Source of the DNA: Endomychus coccineus
Lineage: Eukaryota; Arthropoda; Insecta; Coleoptera; Endomychidae
DNA: 64,000 bases
Direction: 5' to 3'
Assembly: GCA_958510875.1 (NCBI GenBank)
Contig: OY294068.1
Span: 192,224,315 to 192,288,314 of the forward strand
Shown here: in pieces, positions 21,447 through 33,225 of the stretch
How the letters are laid out: the number at the start of each line of letters is the position of its first letter
Numbering within the stretch: position 1 is the first letter of the stretch
The notes under the pieces: model-generated
What the model saw: only the letters and a program-made list of their open reading frames with translations
What the model was told of the DNA's origin: nothing
Databases searched by the model: none
Position numbers and translations under genes: made by a program

Positions 21447-22560
21447 CCAAAATCGTGGATGACCGGCAATGTGGCTACGAAACACATGTATGGCACGAAT
21501 CTATTTAGGAACATGAAGAATCTTTAGCTGTTTGGATATCTCCAAAGCATTTCACCAAGTCTGGCACCAAAACCTTCTTGGGAAACTTCCGTCATATGGT
21601 TTGAAGTTTCAACTTTGTCGCTCACTATCAAGTTCTCTCTCCAGATAGATTTCACTCCGTATGGTGGTTGACGGAGTTAGTACAATGGCTATCAATGCTG
21701 GTGTTTCACAGGGATCTATCTTGGCACCGACTTGGTTTCTGCTCTATATAAACGATCTGCTGGAAGCTTTGCGGATGATAGTACACTTCATACCGCTTTC
21801 TCATCTAGAGCCCCCATACCATCCAATGAAGCTAGAAGAGTGAGACAGAGATAGGTTGACGCAATTGATTTAGATCTGGCAATGATTTTGAAATGGAGAT
21901 CTGATAATCTAGTAGAGTTAAATTCTACCAAAACTGACGCTCATGTCTTTTCCAGGAAGGCGGATACAACAATCCCTAATATGATGATGCAACTAGTCCT
22001 ATGAAGTCTTCCATATCCATGCTCGTGATCATCCCCAACAGCGACCTCTCATGGAATGATGATGCGAGGTCCATTGCAAAAACCGTTTCACAAGGACTTG
22101 GTTTTCTATTCTGTGCCAAGACCTGCTTCACATCCCAGAAGCTTTCCATAATCTATAAAGCACAGAATCGACCGGACCTAGAGTACTGTCACACTTATGA
22201 ATTCATTGACCTCTCTAGATTAGAACATCGTAGAAAAGTGGGCGACCTCTCCCTTTTCTGTAGGTATTCAAGATAGGCAGACTAGACGAACTTAAACTAG
22301 TAACTTCTCCATTGTCAAGCTCGGAACCTTTCCAACTTCTTCCTACCACACTTCATTTTTCTATCGAACAGCTAAGTTGTCTTTTGAGGTCTTTCCCTAT
22401 GCCTATAACCTGAAAACCTTGAAGGAAAATTTGAAGGCCCATCTCCTCTCCTAACATTACACCGCTGGCTCACAAGATGCTCTTCGAACATTATAGGTTG
22501 CCCGCTCATAATATTGCATCACTCGATAACATCTATGGGCCTAAAATCATACGAGGCTTC
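21447..22560 (+). pseudogene. Jockey-type LINE reverse transcriptase remnant (family L)
   Basis: Successive blocks in shifting frames: SKIV-x-DRQCGY, DISKAF-x-xVWHQ, LGKLPSYGL, AGVSQGSILAP, FLLYINDLLE, SFADDSTLH (catalytic Asp pair, near 21770-21790), LVIIPNSDLSWNDDARSIAKT, LEYCHT and LEHRRKVGDLSLF, ending at LPSEVF-like sequence near 22390. These are the palm and thumb of a Jockey-like reverse transcriptase. The same family recurs at 36150-36880 (minus), 42850-43230, 50110-51470 and 61060-61745. The N-terminal endonuclease is absent. Confidence 0.75.
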
Positions 22561-22589
22561 ACCGATTTTTGATAATTCAGGTTCCAACA

Positions 22590-23530
22590 ACACAACGGTT
22601 AGATAAGATAAGATGAAGCAATAACATCAGATAGACATAGGGTGCAAAATGTATCAAAAGAGAGCTGAATCGGTAACCGTGGCAAAGCTGATGATGCATT
22701 AGAGAATATAAAACGAGTCGGGTATATGGGATCTGTGAACGGAAAGTTAGAGGATGTCTTGGTCCGAGTCTAGAGGTGTTTGAAAATTTAAGTGTGCAAG
22801 TGAGTCTGAATAACCACCAATGGATAACCAAATCCATTCATAAGCTTGTACAAAAATAACAGAGCCTGGATCTGACCAAATCTTCTCAGAATTAAATCTC
22901 CAGGGTATCCTCTAATGTGATAAACACCAACAATTCGGTAAGACAGCTACTTAAGGAATGCCCTCGATACACATCATATCAATGCCTCCACAAGTAGATA
23001 GAGGCCAGATGATGATGACATACTCAAATTGAATCTGAATCGGGGTGTCGAATAATAAAATTGGTCACTGTCAAAAACATGCGAAATATCAAGCCCGGAG
23101 TGTAGTGTGCTCTAGGTAAATATTCTCCACAAGTGAATTGATGGACAATTATTGTGAATCAAAGGTAACTCTAAGGTCTTTTATCTTACTTGCTCGGGCA
23201 GAGGGATGTTAACAAGGCAGTATAAAAACAACAGTGGTAACTTGTTTTTGGTGGTATATGAGACCATGGTGCATTGAGTGTGTAACCTATTTAAATCCTC
23301 CGGTTACAAAATAGCGTCTGGTATAGGTCTAATTTGTAAGAAAAGCTTCATATCATCTGCAACGAGCTGTTATTCCACCCGAATAGTGTAATTATAACAT
23401 CAAAGAATAACATAAACTGCAAAGTGCCCAAAACCGAGCCCTGGAAAATATCAGATGTCATCTCGGAGATGTCAGATCTGAAGCCAGCAACCTTCGCAAG
23501 CAATATTAGATTACATACAATATTTCTCAT
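22590..23530 (-). pseudogene. LINE reverse transcriptase remnant, second family
   Basis: Minus strand: FRSDISEMTSDIFQGSVLGTL (the QGSVLG block), FMLFFDVI, then, after a shift, VADDMKLFLQIRP with the catalytic Asp pair at about 23341-23365, and further down RLGPRHPLTF and YTRLVLYSLMHHQLC, which resemble the C-terminal region of R1/Jockey-like LINEs. Frame shifts and stops break it. It abuts the plus-strand family L copy, so the two are arranged tail to tail. Confidence 0.6.
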
Positions 23531-23989
23531 GAATGAAAAAAATATAATTATTTATAAACTACATAATCTCTCGTCTGTAAATTTTGCAGGAAATGTTTGA
23601 AATATATTTCATTTTGTTACAGAAAAATGGGAGGCGTTCCAGAACAAAAGTCACCAAGGCTTGATGTATGATTTTAGAATCTGAAGGTAGGTACATACAT
23701 TGCTATGGCGGTAGGGGAAGGGAAATATGTCAATACGACATATATCATATGACAGATAATCTTTGAAACGTTCAATTTTACATTTGAGATGAAATAACAT
23801 CCTATAAGGGGTGGCACATCAATGTTTATCTATACAATATTGTGAGTAAGAATTCGGCATAACAACAACCAGTCACAGCATAGCACAGTATTTTACACAA
23901 TGATCTTGACCTTTAAGGTTCAGTTAAGGCAATAATTTAAACCGTCGTACATTTCTTGATTGGGTGTTTGAAATGCAGGCCATGTAATT
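23531..23989. other. No gene recognised
   Basis: Nothing identifiable. Confidence 0.4.
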
Positions 23990-24215
23990 TTTAGACTTGG
24001 AAATTCCAATTGGCCGCCTAGATCATGGGATTTAACAGATTGTTTCTTTGGAGCTACATTGAAGAGCGTACACCTTGCTCATATCCAGAAACAATTTAGA
24101 GACTCTAAGGCAATATCACAGCTGTAACTTGCAATATTGAACCGCAATTGTGATGACCATCAGCAATAATAGCCGAGGAGGTCATTTGGACGATATCATG
24201 AATTTTTGCAAAACG
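23990..24215 (+). pseudogene. Tc1/mariner-type transposase C-terminal fragment
   Basis: GNSNWPPRSWDLTDCFFGA, then SVHLAHIQKQFRDSKAIS, correspond to the WPPRSPDLTP-x-DFFLWG block and following helices of the superfamily. About 60 residues are left and in-frame stops follow. It is a different lineage from the copies at 15415 and 18457. Confidence 0.6.
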
Positions 24216-25499
24216 TCTCGAATGATTTCAAAAGAATATCCTTATTTGACCACCCATTATGATCAACATTTCTCTTTCAAATAGTTACTGAAAAGTGCAT
24301 GGAAAAAATAAACTTCTTTTTTGAATATGTATTTGGACAACAATTTTCAGTACGACCAACATTTGCAATCGCTATCAACAACATTTACCTTCTAAAGTAG
24401 CCGATTATCTTGAAAACAATGTATTTTCACACACATAACCCTACGTCGTCATGTCACTAGTTACAACTAAAGAAAATTTTGAAATATTTATGAATAAATC
24501 TAATGGAAAATTCATTACAAAGAATGTTGCTCGGTGATGGTCCGAGAGACATGAACTAAAATTGATTATCAAAGGGGACATAAGTATTTAAGATTCTTCA
24601 TGAGATTGAATCTCAGGGGTGGTGATGACAATGGAAAGTGTAAAATGTTTGGATGAAAATTTCACTGCCTATTGCATCGAAATGTTTGTATGAACTGCAA
24701 GTATGCATTTATTCTTCGGTGTAAGCATAACGAACCTTTCCTATTTCACATTATACCTGTTGGAAAACAGGGGATCCTGAAAAACTTCAAAGATCCGAGG
24801 TCAGATTTCGATTAATTCGGAACTGATTTAGATAAATTGTTCCCTAAAGCGTCAAACGTATTGGATCTGAGCTCAAGTCGACTCATTCCCTAATAAGCAG
24901 TGAATGCGACTTGATGTAATCCTTCAATCAGTTGTCACCGAGATCGTAGTCGGATTGCAGTTGAAACTTTCAACTTTTAGAATGATCGAGATGAACAATT
25001 CATGTCGACGAGTTACGTAATTTTCTCCTTATTCATGAATTGTTATCAGGTTCGTTGGATATAAAAAAACGGCATTAAACGAAAAAGTAGAAATCAACAT
25101 GTGGTTAGATTATAATTCGATCGAGTTGTATGAAGCAACTCATGCTGGTAAATAATCTAAATCTAAAATCTATCAATTGAGCCATTAGGTCAGCTGGACA
25201 CTTCTTCAATTCGAATCTATGTAAAAAACTAGGTATGTGGGCTGAAAAAATTTTGATTCCCTATTTCGGTTGCGGAATTATGATATATTAGGTTATAAAA
25301 TTAAAAAAAAACAATTAAATCATAATTAATTGATTATAAGAGGTCACACTGTGGATACATTATAACATTATGAATAAGAAATAAATCACCCTTATCAAAT
25401 AAAAAAACGTAGTTCGGCAGAAAAATCTGTGGCTATGTAGGAAGAGGCTCTAGGGAAAGCTACACTAGAAATATGGGCAAAAACTATTTAACACACTGA
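24216..25499. other. No gene recognised
   Basis: Long AT-rich stretch; I found no coding, repeat or RNA signal. Confidence 0.45.
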
Positions 25500-25660
25500 A
25501 CATTGAATACAAGCTTTGGTTCACCAGATTGAACTGTGGCATTACGTACCATAGTCCCAGACAGCTGTTCCGCTGTTCTCATGTTCCTGAGCTGTCTGAG
25601 ACTTGGTCTATTGACTGCTAACACGAAATGTGTTTGTATTTCACTAGTCATGAAATGCAA
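25500..25660. mobile_element. PLE-C terminal fragment
   Basis: Contains a minus-strand hammerhead remnant (25553-25603) followed directly by the plus-strand segment ctgctaacacgaaatgtg, which also ends the PLE-C remnant in the LRR intron near 41896-41935. The change of strand inside such a short piece again suggests inverted ends. Confidence 0.5.
25553..25603 (-). ncRNA. Hammerhead-like motif, family C, decayed
   Basis: Stem I is long and paired (AGUCUCA with UGGGACU, one G-U). Helix III CAGCUG and the GUC site remain, but the CUGANGA core is unrecognisable and GAAA reads GGAA. Confidence 0.45.
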
Positions 25661-25805
25661 CGTTGATCAAGAGGATTTTCCCCATTGATCATGATTGTAG
25701 GACGCAATGATGATAACGATAATGAGTACAGTACTACAAGTGATTGATATAAGGTGAATAACATCAAATATTGTTGAAATTGGTATTTAATATTTATGTA
25801 TCAAG

Positions 25806-26040
25806 CACAAAGCGTTCTTATCGCAATAATTTCAATTAAAAATTCCCACGTGGCCTAAACGAAAAGAAACACGTGTAACCGAAACTGTCAATTAGTTTTA
25901 AGAAATCCCGTTTTAGACATTGACACGTCCTCTGATGATGATCATGTGACCGAAACGTACGTAAGGATGAAAATAATAAGCATATGTGTTCGTATGACCT
26001 ATTTCCCGAAAATTTATATTCATATCTGGGTCAAGAATCA
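25806..26040 (+). mobile_element. PLE-B 3'-end fragment with internal inversion
   Basis: Bases 25806-25889 match the PLE-B end on the minus strand, while 25890-26040 match it on the plus strand through the hammerhead to the tail tgggtcaagaatc. It is another head-to-head arrangement, with the left arm cut short so that it lacks its ribozyme. No coding sequence is left. Confidence 0.7.
25926..25969 (+). ncRNA. Hammerhead ribozyme motif, family B, divergent with covariation
   Basis: Stem I CGUCCU/AGGAUG (six pairs, one G-U), CUGAUGA, one unpaired U, stem II with one mismatch (GAUC/GACC), GAAA, CGUACG and a GUA site, cut expected after 25963. Compared with 6737-6778, the second stem I pair has changed from U-A to C-G on both strands, which argues for selection on pairing in its past. 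Confidence 0.72.
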
Positions 26041-27944
26041 TCATTAATTTAGTGTTAAATGGAAATGTGCTATTGTCTTAGGCGATGTGAATGTTAAAAG
26101 TCAAAGTTTGATGAAGTGACTTATTGTGTGTAATATTCAAAGGAACTTGTGTAAAGCACTGATGTGAAGCAATCCATAAAGTAAATGAACCTGAGCTTAG
26201 AGGTGAAGTGAAGTGAAGGAGTTTGTAAAGCAGTGAAGTGAAGGAGTTCGTAGGGCGGAGAAGTTAAGCAGTTGGTGAATCAGTGAAGTGAATTATTTGA
26301 ATATGCTTGTGCAATAAGCTGGAGTATGAGCATAGCTATGATAGCATGCGAATACGTTTTCAATTTTTGAATTAATTTTTTTTTAACGTAGAAATATTTC
26401 ATTAGGGAGAGGGTAGGTGAGACCCCCTTTAAAAGTCAACGCATTGCCGGTAGTACCTCGGTCGGTGGAAACCTACTGTTTACTCTTTTAATAATATACA
26501 ATTACGTAATGTTTGTGGAAGTATAAACAGTATGTAGGTTAGATATTCACTTTATTTTCTTCAAACATTTGGTAAACAGCAACAGTTTTCCAATTACATT
26601 TAAAATTACAAATAGTTTGTCTCATCATTTGTTTGTAAACAGTTTATTGACTTAAACATACGTACATATATATCGAACGGAGTGAAGTTGTTCATAATAA
26701 GTTTGACAAAAAGAAAGCACTGACGAATATTACTCTATAGTTCAACAAAATGATTACCTCTCCATGGAAGATCACATTCTTTAATTTGGTTAATAGTTCT
26801 ATAAAGATATAAAGCTGATACGAGCGTATAAAACGTGACTGTATAAGAAAGCATCCATTCGCCGAAGGATAATTCGAGATGGTAGTATAGACATAAACTG
26901 AATTGAAAGCGTTAACAGTAAATTAACTAGAGGAATTTCAAGTATTTACAGCTGCTTTTAAATGAGAAAGAAAATAGAGTATAGGTGAAAAGCCAAGTTG
27001 GTGAGACGTGTCAAGGAAGGTATAAGCATCAGAGTGGTCATGGCTCAAAGTGCACAGTTAGCTGGGATCGTTCTTTCGCCACTTCCTCACCCATTCTTTC
27101 CGGTACATTTGATGTGTTTCCGAGCCATATTCTTGTCCCAAAACCTCCTATCACTTCCTCTCCGATTATCACAATACTTGCACGGTATCTTCTCATCTAT
27201 ACATCTACTCTGCAATGTATGAAGCTCGCAGGTTTTGTTCCTCGACCGGGAAAAATGCCAAATTTTTTAATTCGCTATAAATCTATCTCTTTTAAATATA
27301 ACCAACATCTACAAGTTGTCTGATGCTCTATGATATTACCTCACTGAAGCTATTCAGAAAGATATATGCATGTACACTATAACTGTTCCTTAATCATTTT
27401 AAGGGTAGATTTTTGAGAAATTCACTTAAAACAACAGTTCTTAAAAAATTCAAATACCTTCCCTTCTCCAATAAAAATAATGCTAAAGTACTAAGGGAAT
27501 GTGTCTGTTTTATAAGTGTATTTCTAGTGGATTATCATATCTTTATTTCAAACTGCCAGAAATTACAATTTAGATATTAATCCCAAAACATAACGACAGG
27601 GTTGAAACACGTCACACAAATAACCATATACCAACAATACATCAAAAGGAAGACATAAAATATTACACTTCCTTAATTACCAGAAAATTTTATATGCACA
27701 CCCAACATAAGTCATTTATCACATTTACATTAATCATTACATAAGACAATTATTATCGGAAGAACTCCCTCAAATTGTATGGTTATATCTCTACTAAATA
27801 CCTAACTAACTCTCTCTTGAACAGTTTGAGGTATTATAGGCAACTGATTATATAGTCTGAGTGACATGTAAAAAGATCCTCTTCCAAACAGTGTTGACCT
27901 GTGTATAGGGTATACATAATCACTGCTTCTGGTGGGATACTCAT
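26041..27944. other. No gene recognised
   Basis: Two overlapping frames at 26985-27323 have no known motif, and I do not support them. The tandem repeat at 26208-26294 is listed separately. Confidence 0.4.
26208..26294. repeat. 25-bp tandem repeat, about 3.5 copies
   Basis: Units at 26208, 26233, 26258 and a partial one at 26283, all starting gtgaagtgaa or a close variant and continuing around gagttYgta. Copies 1 and 2 are nearly identical; copy 3 is divergent. Confidence 0.75.
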
Positions 27945-28510
27945 ATGATGGTACACTCGGCTCAAGAACCGAACTTTATAAATACTTCAAAAGAAAGAGA
28001 TTTTAATGCTCGTTTGGGATTTTCTTTCTGGTATCAAGAAAAAAAAGAAGTTAATCAGTTTCCCTACAAAATTTTATGGACCGATAAAGCAACATACACT
28101 TCGAATGGCACTGTAGGCGGACAGAATTGTCGATGGTGGTTCCAAGAAAAACTTTTGTAATTGAATATCGTGACCTACATTCTTTTAAAATTAATGTTTG
28201 GTGTGGTATAATTGAAGATAAAATAGTTGTACCATATGTTTTCAGACGAAATTTGACAGCCGAAAGGTACCAACATTTTTTACAAAACGAAATTAGTGAA
28301 GTCTCTTAGATAATATGTCCCTGAATAATAGATATAATGTTTGGTATCAGCTTGACGTAGCACCAATAGATCAGACACAAGCAGTGAAACAGTGTTAATC
28401 GAAATGCTTAGAGGAAAAGTTATAGGTCTCGACAACAAACAGTTTTTAAGAAGAGGCCTTTCACTGATATCCAAAAATTGCAAGATACCATTTGGGAGTG
28501 CTGTAGGAAC
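27945..28510 (+). pseudogene. Tc1/mariner-type transposase, central fragment
   Basis: FPYKILWTDKATYTSNGTVG carries the first catalytic Asp. After a frame shift come FKINVWCGIIEDKIVVPYVF and LTAERYQHFLQNEISEV, and then, with another shift, RYNVWYQLDVAP with the second Asp (Val where Gly is usual). The C-terminal third with the last acidic residue is not visible. It is a dead copy. Its relatives in this window at 15415 and 18457 differ in sequence. Confidence 0.7.
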
Positions 28511-29973
28511 ATTAAACCTGAATTAATAATGTGACAGCTAGCTTGCAATTTATTTATGATGGCCAACTTGCTGCTTTAACAATTTACTAACTACAAGATA
28601 TTATGTTTTCAGAAAAGGTGCGAAAACCAAAGCCCAATTGTTACAATACCTTCTTTTGACAGTTTCCTTATATCTTACATGCATTCAATATCTTATGAGA
28701 TTGAATATTCGTATCTTTTCAAAAGAACGATAAAATTATTGGAACTTTGCAACGCTCGGATCAACAATTTTTATGGTTGCAATTTTAGTTTTTTAAAATA
28801 TGGAAAGTCGATAAAATATTTATCATGGAATTGACAAGTGACGGTAAGTATTTGACAAATTTGACAGCTAACGAAGATCGCTTGGCCACAACTGTTATTA
28901 TTATTTTTAATCCCATATGGTGCGGACTTTAATGTTGACTCTGTATATTTGTCTTCTTTTTGCAGGCGTCGTTTAAATTGGGCATCCATCTGTCAACAAA
29001 ACACATATTCCCAAGATACCAAAACTGAAAGAAAACGAAACAGAATTGCACCCAGTGCACTGTTTCATATTTCGCGTTTATTCAAGAATTTTAATTGCTC
29101 GAAACATCATGACTACGTAATTTCCTGGCAACGACGAACTGGGATAAAAACGGAGTACCATATTAAATGTATCACTTGCGAATTTGTTGTCTGAGGCGGT
29201 AAAAATCGGAAGCTGGGAACTACATTGAGTTAATAATGGACACATCATTCATGATTTGAATAAAACCACAACCGTGTTCGTAGAGTTTGTGCACTGCACC
29301 GATCTGGGTTTCAAAGCTAATTACATTTCCATAATTCAGTTAATATGCAAATGTAGTTACGCTTTTGCCTTTTAAATATGTTTATAGTCATGAACATGTG
29401 CAATGGCCAACACCATGTAGATAATAACTGAAACGCTGACCGATGAACTTAAAAGTTATTGCGTCATTATTTTCTTCCACGTTCGTCTGTACGTTACAAC
29501 TATTTAAAAGTGGTTATGCAAATATTCCAAAACATGCTATTTCTTCCAGGAATTAATCCACAAATTACAAATCATGAACTCTTCCATATTTGGAAAGTAT
29601 ATAATTTATCAGCCAATACCTTCAAAAGTGTTGAAAGCTCAATTTTAAAGAAGAATTAGATGTTTCTAAACACTCAAAATACCCGATTATCAAAATCTTC
29701 ATATCAATGCACGATTTTTCAATCTACTCTCGATAATCTCAGTAACATTATATTAGTAGGATGAAAATAACATTTCAACAAATATTCAAATAGAATATTC
29801 TTCTGGACCCATACAATTTGGAAGATTATCTTCCACATTAATTAACTTTGATCATATGAACGCGTATTTCATTTCATGTTGCATACTTATGTGCCTATTA
29901 ATGATATTGATCATGTTATTGAAATGGGTGCCATGAAATAAAAGAAATAAAAACGTTACTCACTTAAAAAAAA
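28511..29973. other. No gene recognised
   Basis: A splice-acceptor-like tract at about 28955-28966 precedes an open stretch to 29194, but I cannot relate the translation to any protein and do not call an exon. Confidence 0.4.
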
Positions 29974-30890
29974 AATGGCTGCGGGTACGGCGTATCGGCT
30001 TGCTGAGTTGGGTCAGGGGGTCGGCGCGTTTCGTGCCTCGAGGTCATGGCAAAATTGGGATTGGGTTCCTCCGACTGAAGCAGGACGCGATAGCGCCTCG
30101 GTCAAGCTCCAAACACCAGACTCCTCAGAACCTAAAGGTCTACGGACTAACTCCCGTTAGGGTGACTCGTGTGGTTCACGGACAAGTCTAAGATTGGCGA
30201 ATCTAGCAGAGCCGCAGTCTGCTCGTACACACCCAGAAGGCTTTCAGTTCCCTTGGATCAGTGCCCTGGAAAACCTGATGCTAAACTACTGAGGTGGGCG
30301 GCTATATCTGCACTGACAGCCGAGCAGCCCTAGGCTTCGCTCCCATAGAATTACTCCTGGGCTTGTTTTGGAGTGCAGGGAGACCCTGGCTGAATTAGCC
30401 AGAAGGAACAAACTCCAGCTAGTATGAGTACCGGCCCACTCTGGCGAAGGATACGAAGTGGTCGATGTATTGCCAAACGGGGTTCCTTAGGCATCCCTGG
30501 CCACGTCCCAGCGATCGGAAACTCATCGACCACAGGGCTTTGCGCCCTAAAAGTGACATACAGTGTCTTTCGGTTTGGCACAGTGCCTTTGGCATGAGGC
30601 AGCTGAAGTTTCACATCGCTGAGTTGTCGCCCAAACGCTAGAAAACCCTGCTCTCTATGGCCTGAAACTGGACTCCTCACTAGGGGCATCATTGATGAGC
30701 CAACCAGACGAAACTGTCTCATATCCTTGTAGAATGTCCACTGACTTCTCTTAGGCCACAACACCTCGACAGCGTATACATGCCGCCTGATGCCATGAGG
30801 AAACATTAGTCCATGCAGAATCCTAGTCTTAAGCGCCGCCTCAGTCCTACTGGACTGAGTCTTTTAGCAAGGGGCGCACAATGGACCCAA
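29974..30890 (+). pseudogene. RNase H-bearing LINE, 3' end, uninterrupted copy
   Basis: A GC-rich block that begins after a run of A. AAGTAYRLAELGQGV is the end of the reverse transcriptase module. The next part aligns with 17400-17857, the RNase H stretch lies around 30180-30500, and the 3' region 30700-30890 aligns with 53490-53690 (caaggggcgcacaatg). It shows the empty site of the fold-back element at 30303-30306. Frame shifts prevent expression. Confidence 0.65.
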
Positions 30891-30892
30891 TC

Positions 30893-30922
30893 AATAGAAT
30901 AGAATAGAATAGAATAGAATAG
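30893..30922. repeat. Pentanucleotide (aatag)n tract at LINE 3' ends
   Basis: About six units. It lies exactly between the 3' end of the plus-strand LINE and the 3' end of the minus-strand LINE, so it could be the tail of either. Confidence 0.8.
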
Positions 30923-31945
30923 GTCTTTATTCGATTAGGCCATTACAGCGTAGAATAAGTCAATATTTTACATAATAAGTTAATCAAATAATTAATACAA
31001 TCATATAAAAAAAAAAGAACAGATCACATATAAAAAACACAGTACTCAGACTCAGTAATACATTAAAATGTTTAATTCAATATGAACATTATTATAGAAT
31101 GAATAAATCTAAGAGTAATCACAGTTAAGAATATTAAGTGGAGATAATCAGCTCAAACTACGTTCAAAATATTCATTCAGATTATAAAATGATTTTTCTA
31201 GTAAGTGAGATTTTATTTTTTTCTTAAATGCATGTTTTGGAGTTATAAGTTTGAATTCATCAGGAAGATGATTGAAAATTTTGATTAATGAGTAAACTAC
31301 ATTTTTTTGTACCAGCGTAAGGTGAGTACTCATTGGTACATAATTATCTCTTTTTCGAGTTTCATAGTAATAATTTTTTTTATATTTTATAAATTCTTCC
31401 GGATGTTCATTTACAAAGCACGATGCTTCTAATATATATATACCAGTAAGGGTGAGTATTTTATTACCCTTGAATGCATCTCTACAAGATTGTCGGTTTG
31501 ATAAACCTAAAATTGCTCTAACAGCCCTTTTCTGTAACTTGAAGATTCTGTCTGCATCCACACTATTTCCCCACATTATTATACCATACTTAATCTTTGA
31601 ATATATGTATGCATAATAGGCTTCAAGACAAGCCTTCAGGGTGGAACAGTTAGAAAGTGTTCTCAAAGCAAAAACAAAACTACTAAGTTTCGGAGCTAGC
31701 CGGTGGACATGTGCTTTCCCATTCAACTTTGAATCTATTTCTAAACCTAAGAATTTGGTTGTATTCGTAGAACTAATTGTTGCATTATCAACTTCTACTT
31801 CTATCATTGATAGTTCCTTAGCTGAAAAAGTTATTATTTTCGTTTTGTCTACGTTCAATTTCATATAGTTATCTGTGAACCACTGTTGCATTTTTTGGAT
31901 ATTGTCCTGAATATCATATTCAAGTTGGTACATAGTGTTTCCTTG
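30923..31945 (-). pseudogene. LINE reverse transcriptase C-terminal half, open frame of 261 residues
   Basis: The frame at 31148-31933 is open. Conserved blocks: QQWFTDNYMKLNVDKTKIITF (after the palm), TKFLGLEIDSKLNGKAHV, FALRTLSNCSTLKACLEAYY, KIKYGIIMWGN, FKLQKRAVRAILGL, SCRDAF and FNHLPDEFK. This is the typical thumb and tail of a Jockey/CR1-type LINE. A 215-base 3' region contains AATAAAGACC just before the pentanucleotide tail. The copy is 5' truncated near 31945, so the catalytic Asp pair is absent. The open frame suggests a younger insertion than most others here. Confidence 0.82.
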
Positions 31946-32163
31946 TATGATTCAAGTGCTCTAGACTTGTCAACCCCCATTTTGATTGATTCACTTTGAA
32001 TGAAGTATACATGAGTCAAACCCAAAATATTCATTAAAAATATTATTTGTGATAAAAAAACAAAATGCCTTCAAGCCTTAAATGTGCAGTAAAAAACGGA
32101 TTGAAACTTTGAAAGTCAATAAATAGATGAATCAGACTAGAGGTTTTGAATTAAAGACACTAA

Positions 32164-32470
32164 AATCAATAGAAATTTTCAAAGGTATTAAAAATAATTG
32201 CAATAAAATTTTAAACGATCAATTAGACATGTACTGCAGCATTCTCTAACTCTACCTAATCATCCAATTTCAATTATACTATTCTAGCAATGTATTTCCC
32301 CAACCGGAATCTCACTTGTTACCTGTGTCTTCTATTTTACCATAAATAGCTAAGATTATTCATTATTTCATACATTAGTATCGTTTGAAGATGACATGCT
32401 AGTGTCGAGACTATAGTCACGAATTATTTCTATAATATATGTGATAAAAACAAAGTGAAAGTACTTCATT
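32164..32470 (+). mobile_element. PLE-A-like 3'-end fragment
   Basis: The start aligns with the end of the PLE-A nuclease (EIFKG, KILNDQLDMY for KILNDQLDLY) up to a stop near 32250, followed by a diverged 3' region and a hammerhead remnant. It is clearly related to PLE-A but older. Confidence 0.65.
32381..32422 (+). ncRNA. Hammerhead motif, family A, decayed but paired
   Basis: Stem I UCGU/ACGA is intact. Stem II GACA/UGUC is fully Watson-Crick where the other copies have a G-U. The UAUA loop is kept. The core begins UUGAAGA and GAAA reads GAGA, so activity is unlikely. Confidence 0.55.
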
Positions 32471-33225
32471 TAATTATATCATTCCTGTATTTATTTAATT
32501 GTTTACATATGGTATCAACAAGTTATATAATGAGGTTAATATAACATACAAAATGAACGACTTGTGTAATAATGCAGCCTAGGTAAGGTTACCTTATTGT
32601 TGCTTCATCAACCATGTCAACATCGATATGAGATGTTGACATGGTTGATGAACATCTATGTATAAGGAAAAGGGAGAAGAAGTATTTATAGACTAGGATA
32701 AAGTTATCATCAGCAATTAGAATTAGAATCAGAATTAATTTTTAGAAGGTAGAATATCAGAAATCAGGATTAACCAATGATGCACCACTACTTAGTTTTG
32801 AACCGTTGTGTGAGTTGTTCGAATAAACCGATAAAACCTACGATGGTATAATTTGCATCTTTTCACACCACCGTCAATCATAACCTCTAAAGAACCTGGA
32901 AGCTGACAATCACAGGATATTATATTATATGCCATAACTTCAAAGATTATCATATACCCCAGATGTGTTTAATGGGGTAAAAAAATACGTGTGGCACTCG
33001 GGGACTGCCGCGGTAAAGCTATTGCATAGCATTTTTTATCAACTTATGCAATTATAATTATTTATTTATTTTTTATTTATGCAGTATTCTTTTTTCTTTG
33101 ATATTAATTCAAGTTACACTTTTTGAGCGTGATGACCGATAAGAAAACAATTTTTTTTCTTTTATTGAATAAATGAGAAGTTAATATCGTTTGAAATATT
33201 TTTATTATCTTACAATACATGTAGG
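32471..33225. other. No gene; contains a perfect hairpin
   Basis: Apart from the inverted repeat at 32604-32652, I see nothing. Confidence 0.45.
32604..32652. repeat. Perfect 21-bp inverted repeat with 7-base loop
   Basis: The arms 32604-32624 and 32632-32652 are exact reverse complements around gatatga. Outside an asymmetric bulge, ccttat (32592-32597) can pair with ataagg (32662-32667), extending the stem. It could be a small-RNA hairpin or the relic of a miniature transposon. Confidence 0.7.

Noticed and set aside
26985..27323. Open frames of 112 and 74 residues
   Set aside because: They overlap in different frames, match no motif I know and have no splice or context support.
28955..29194. 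Exon-like open stretch after an acceptor-like tract
   Set aside because: No recognisable protein and no convincing donor; could be chance in AT-rich DNA.
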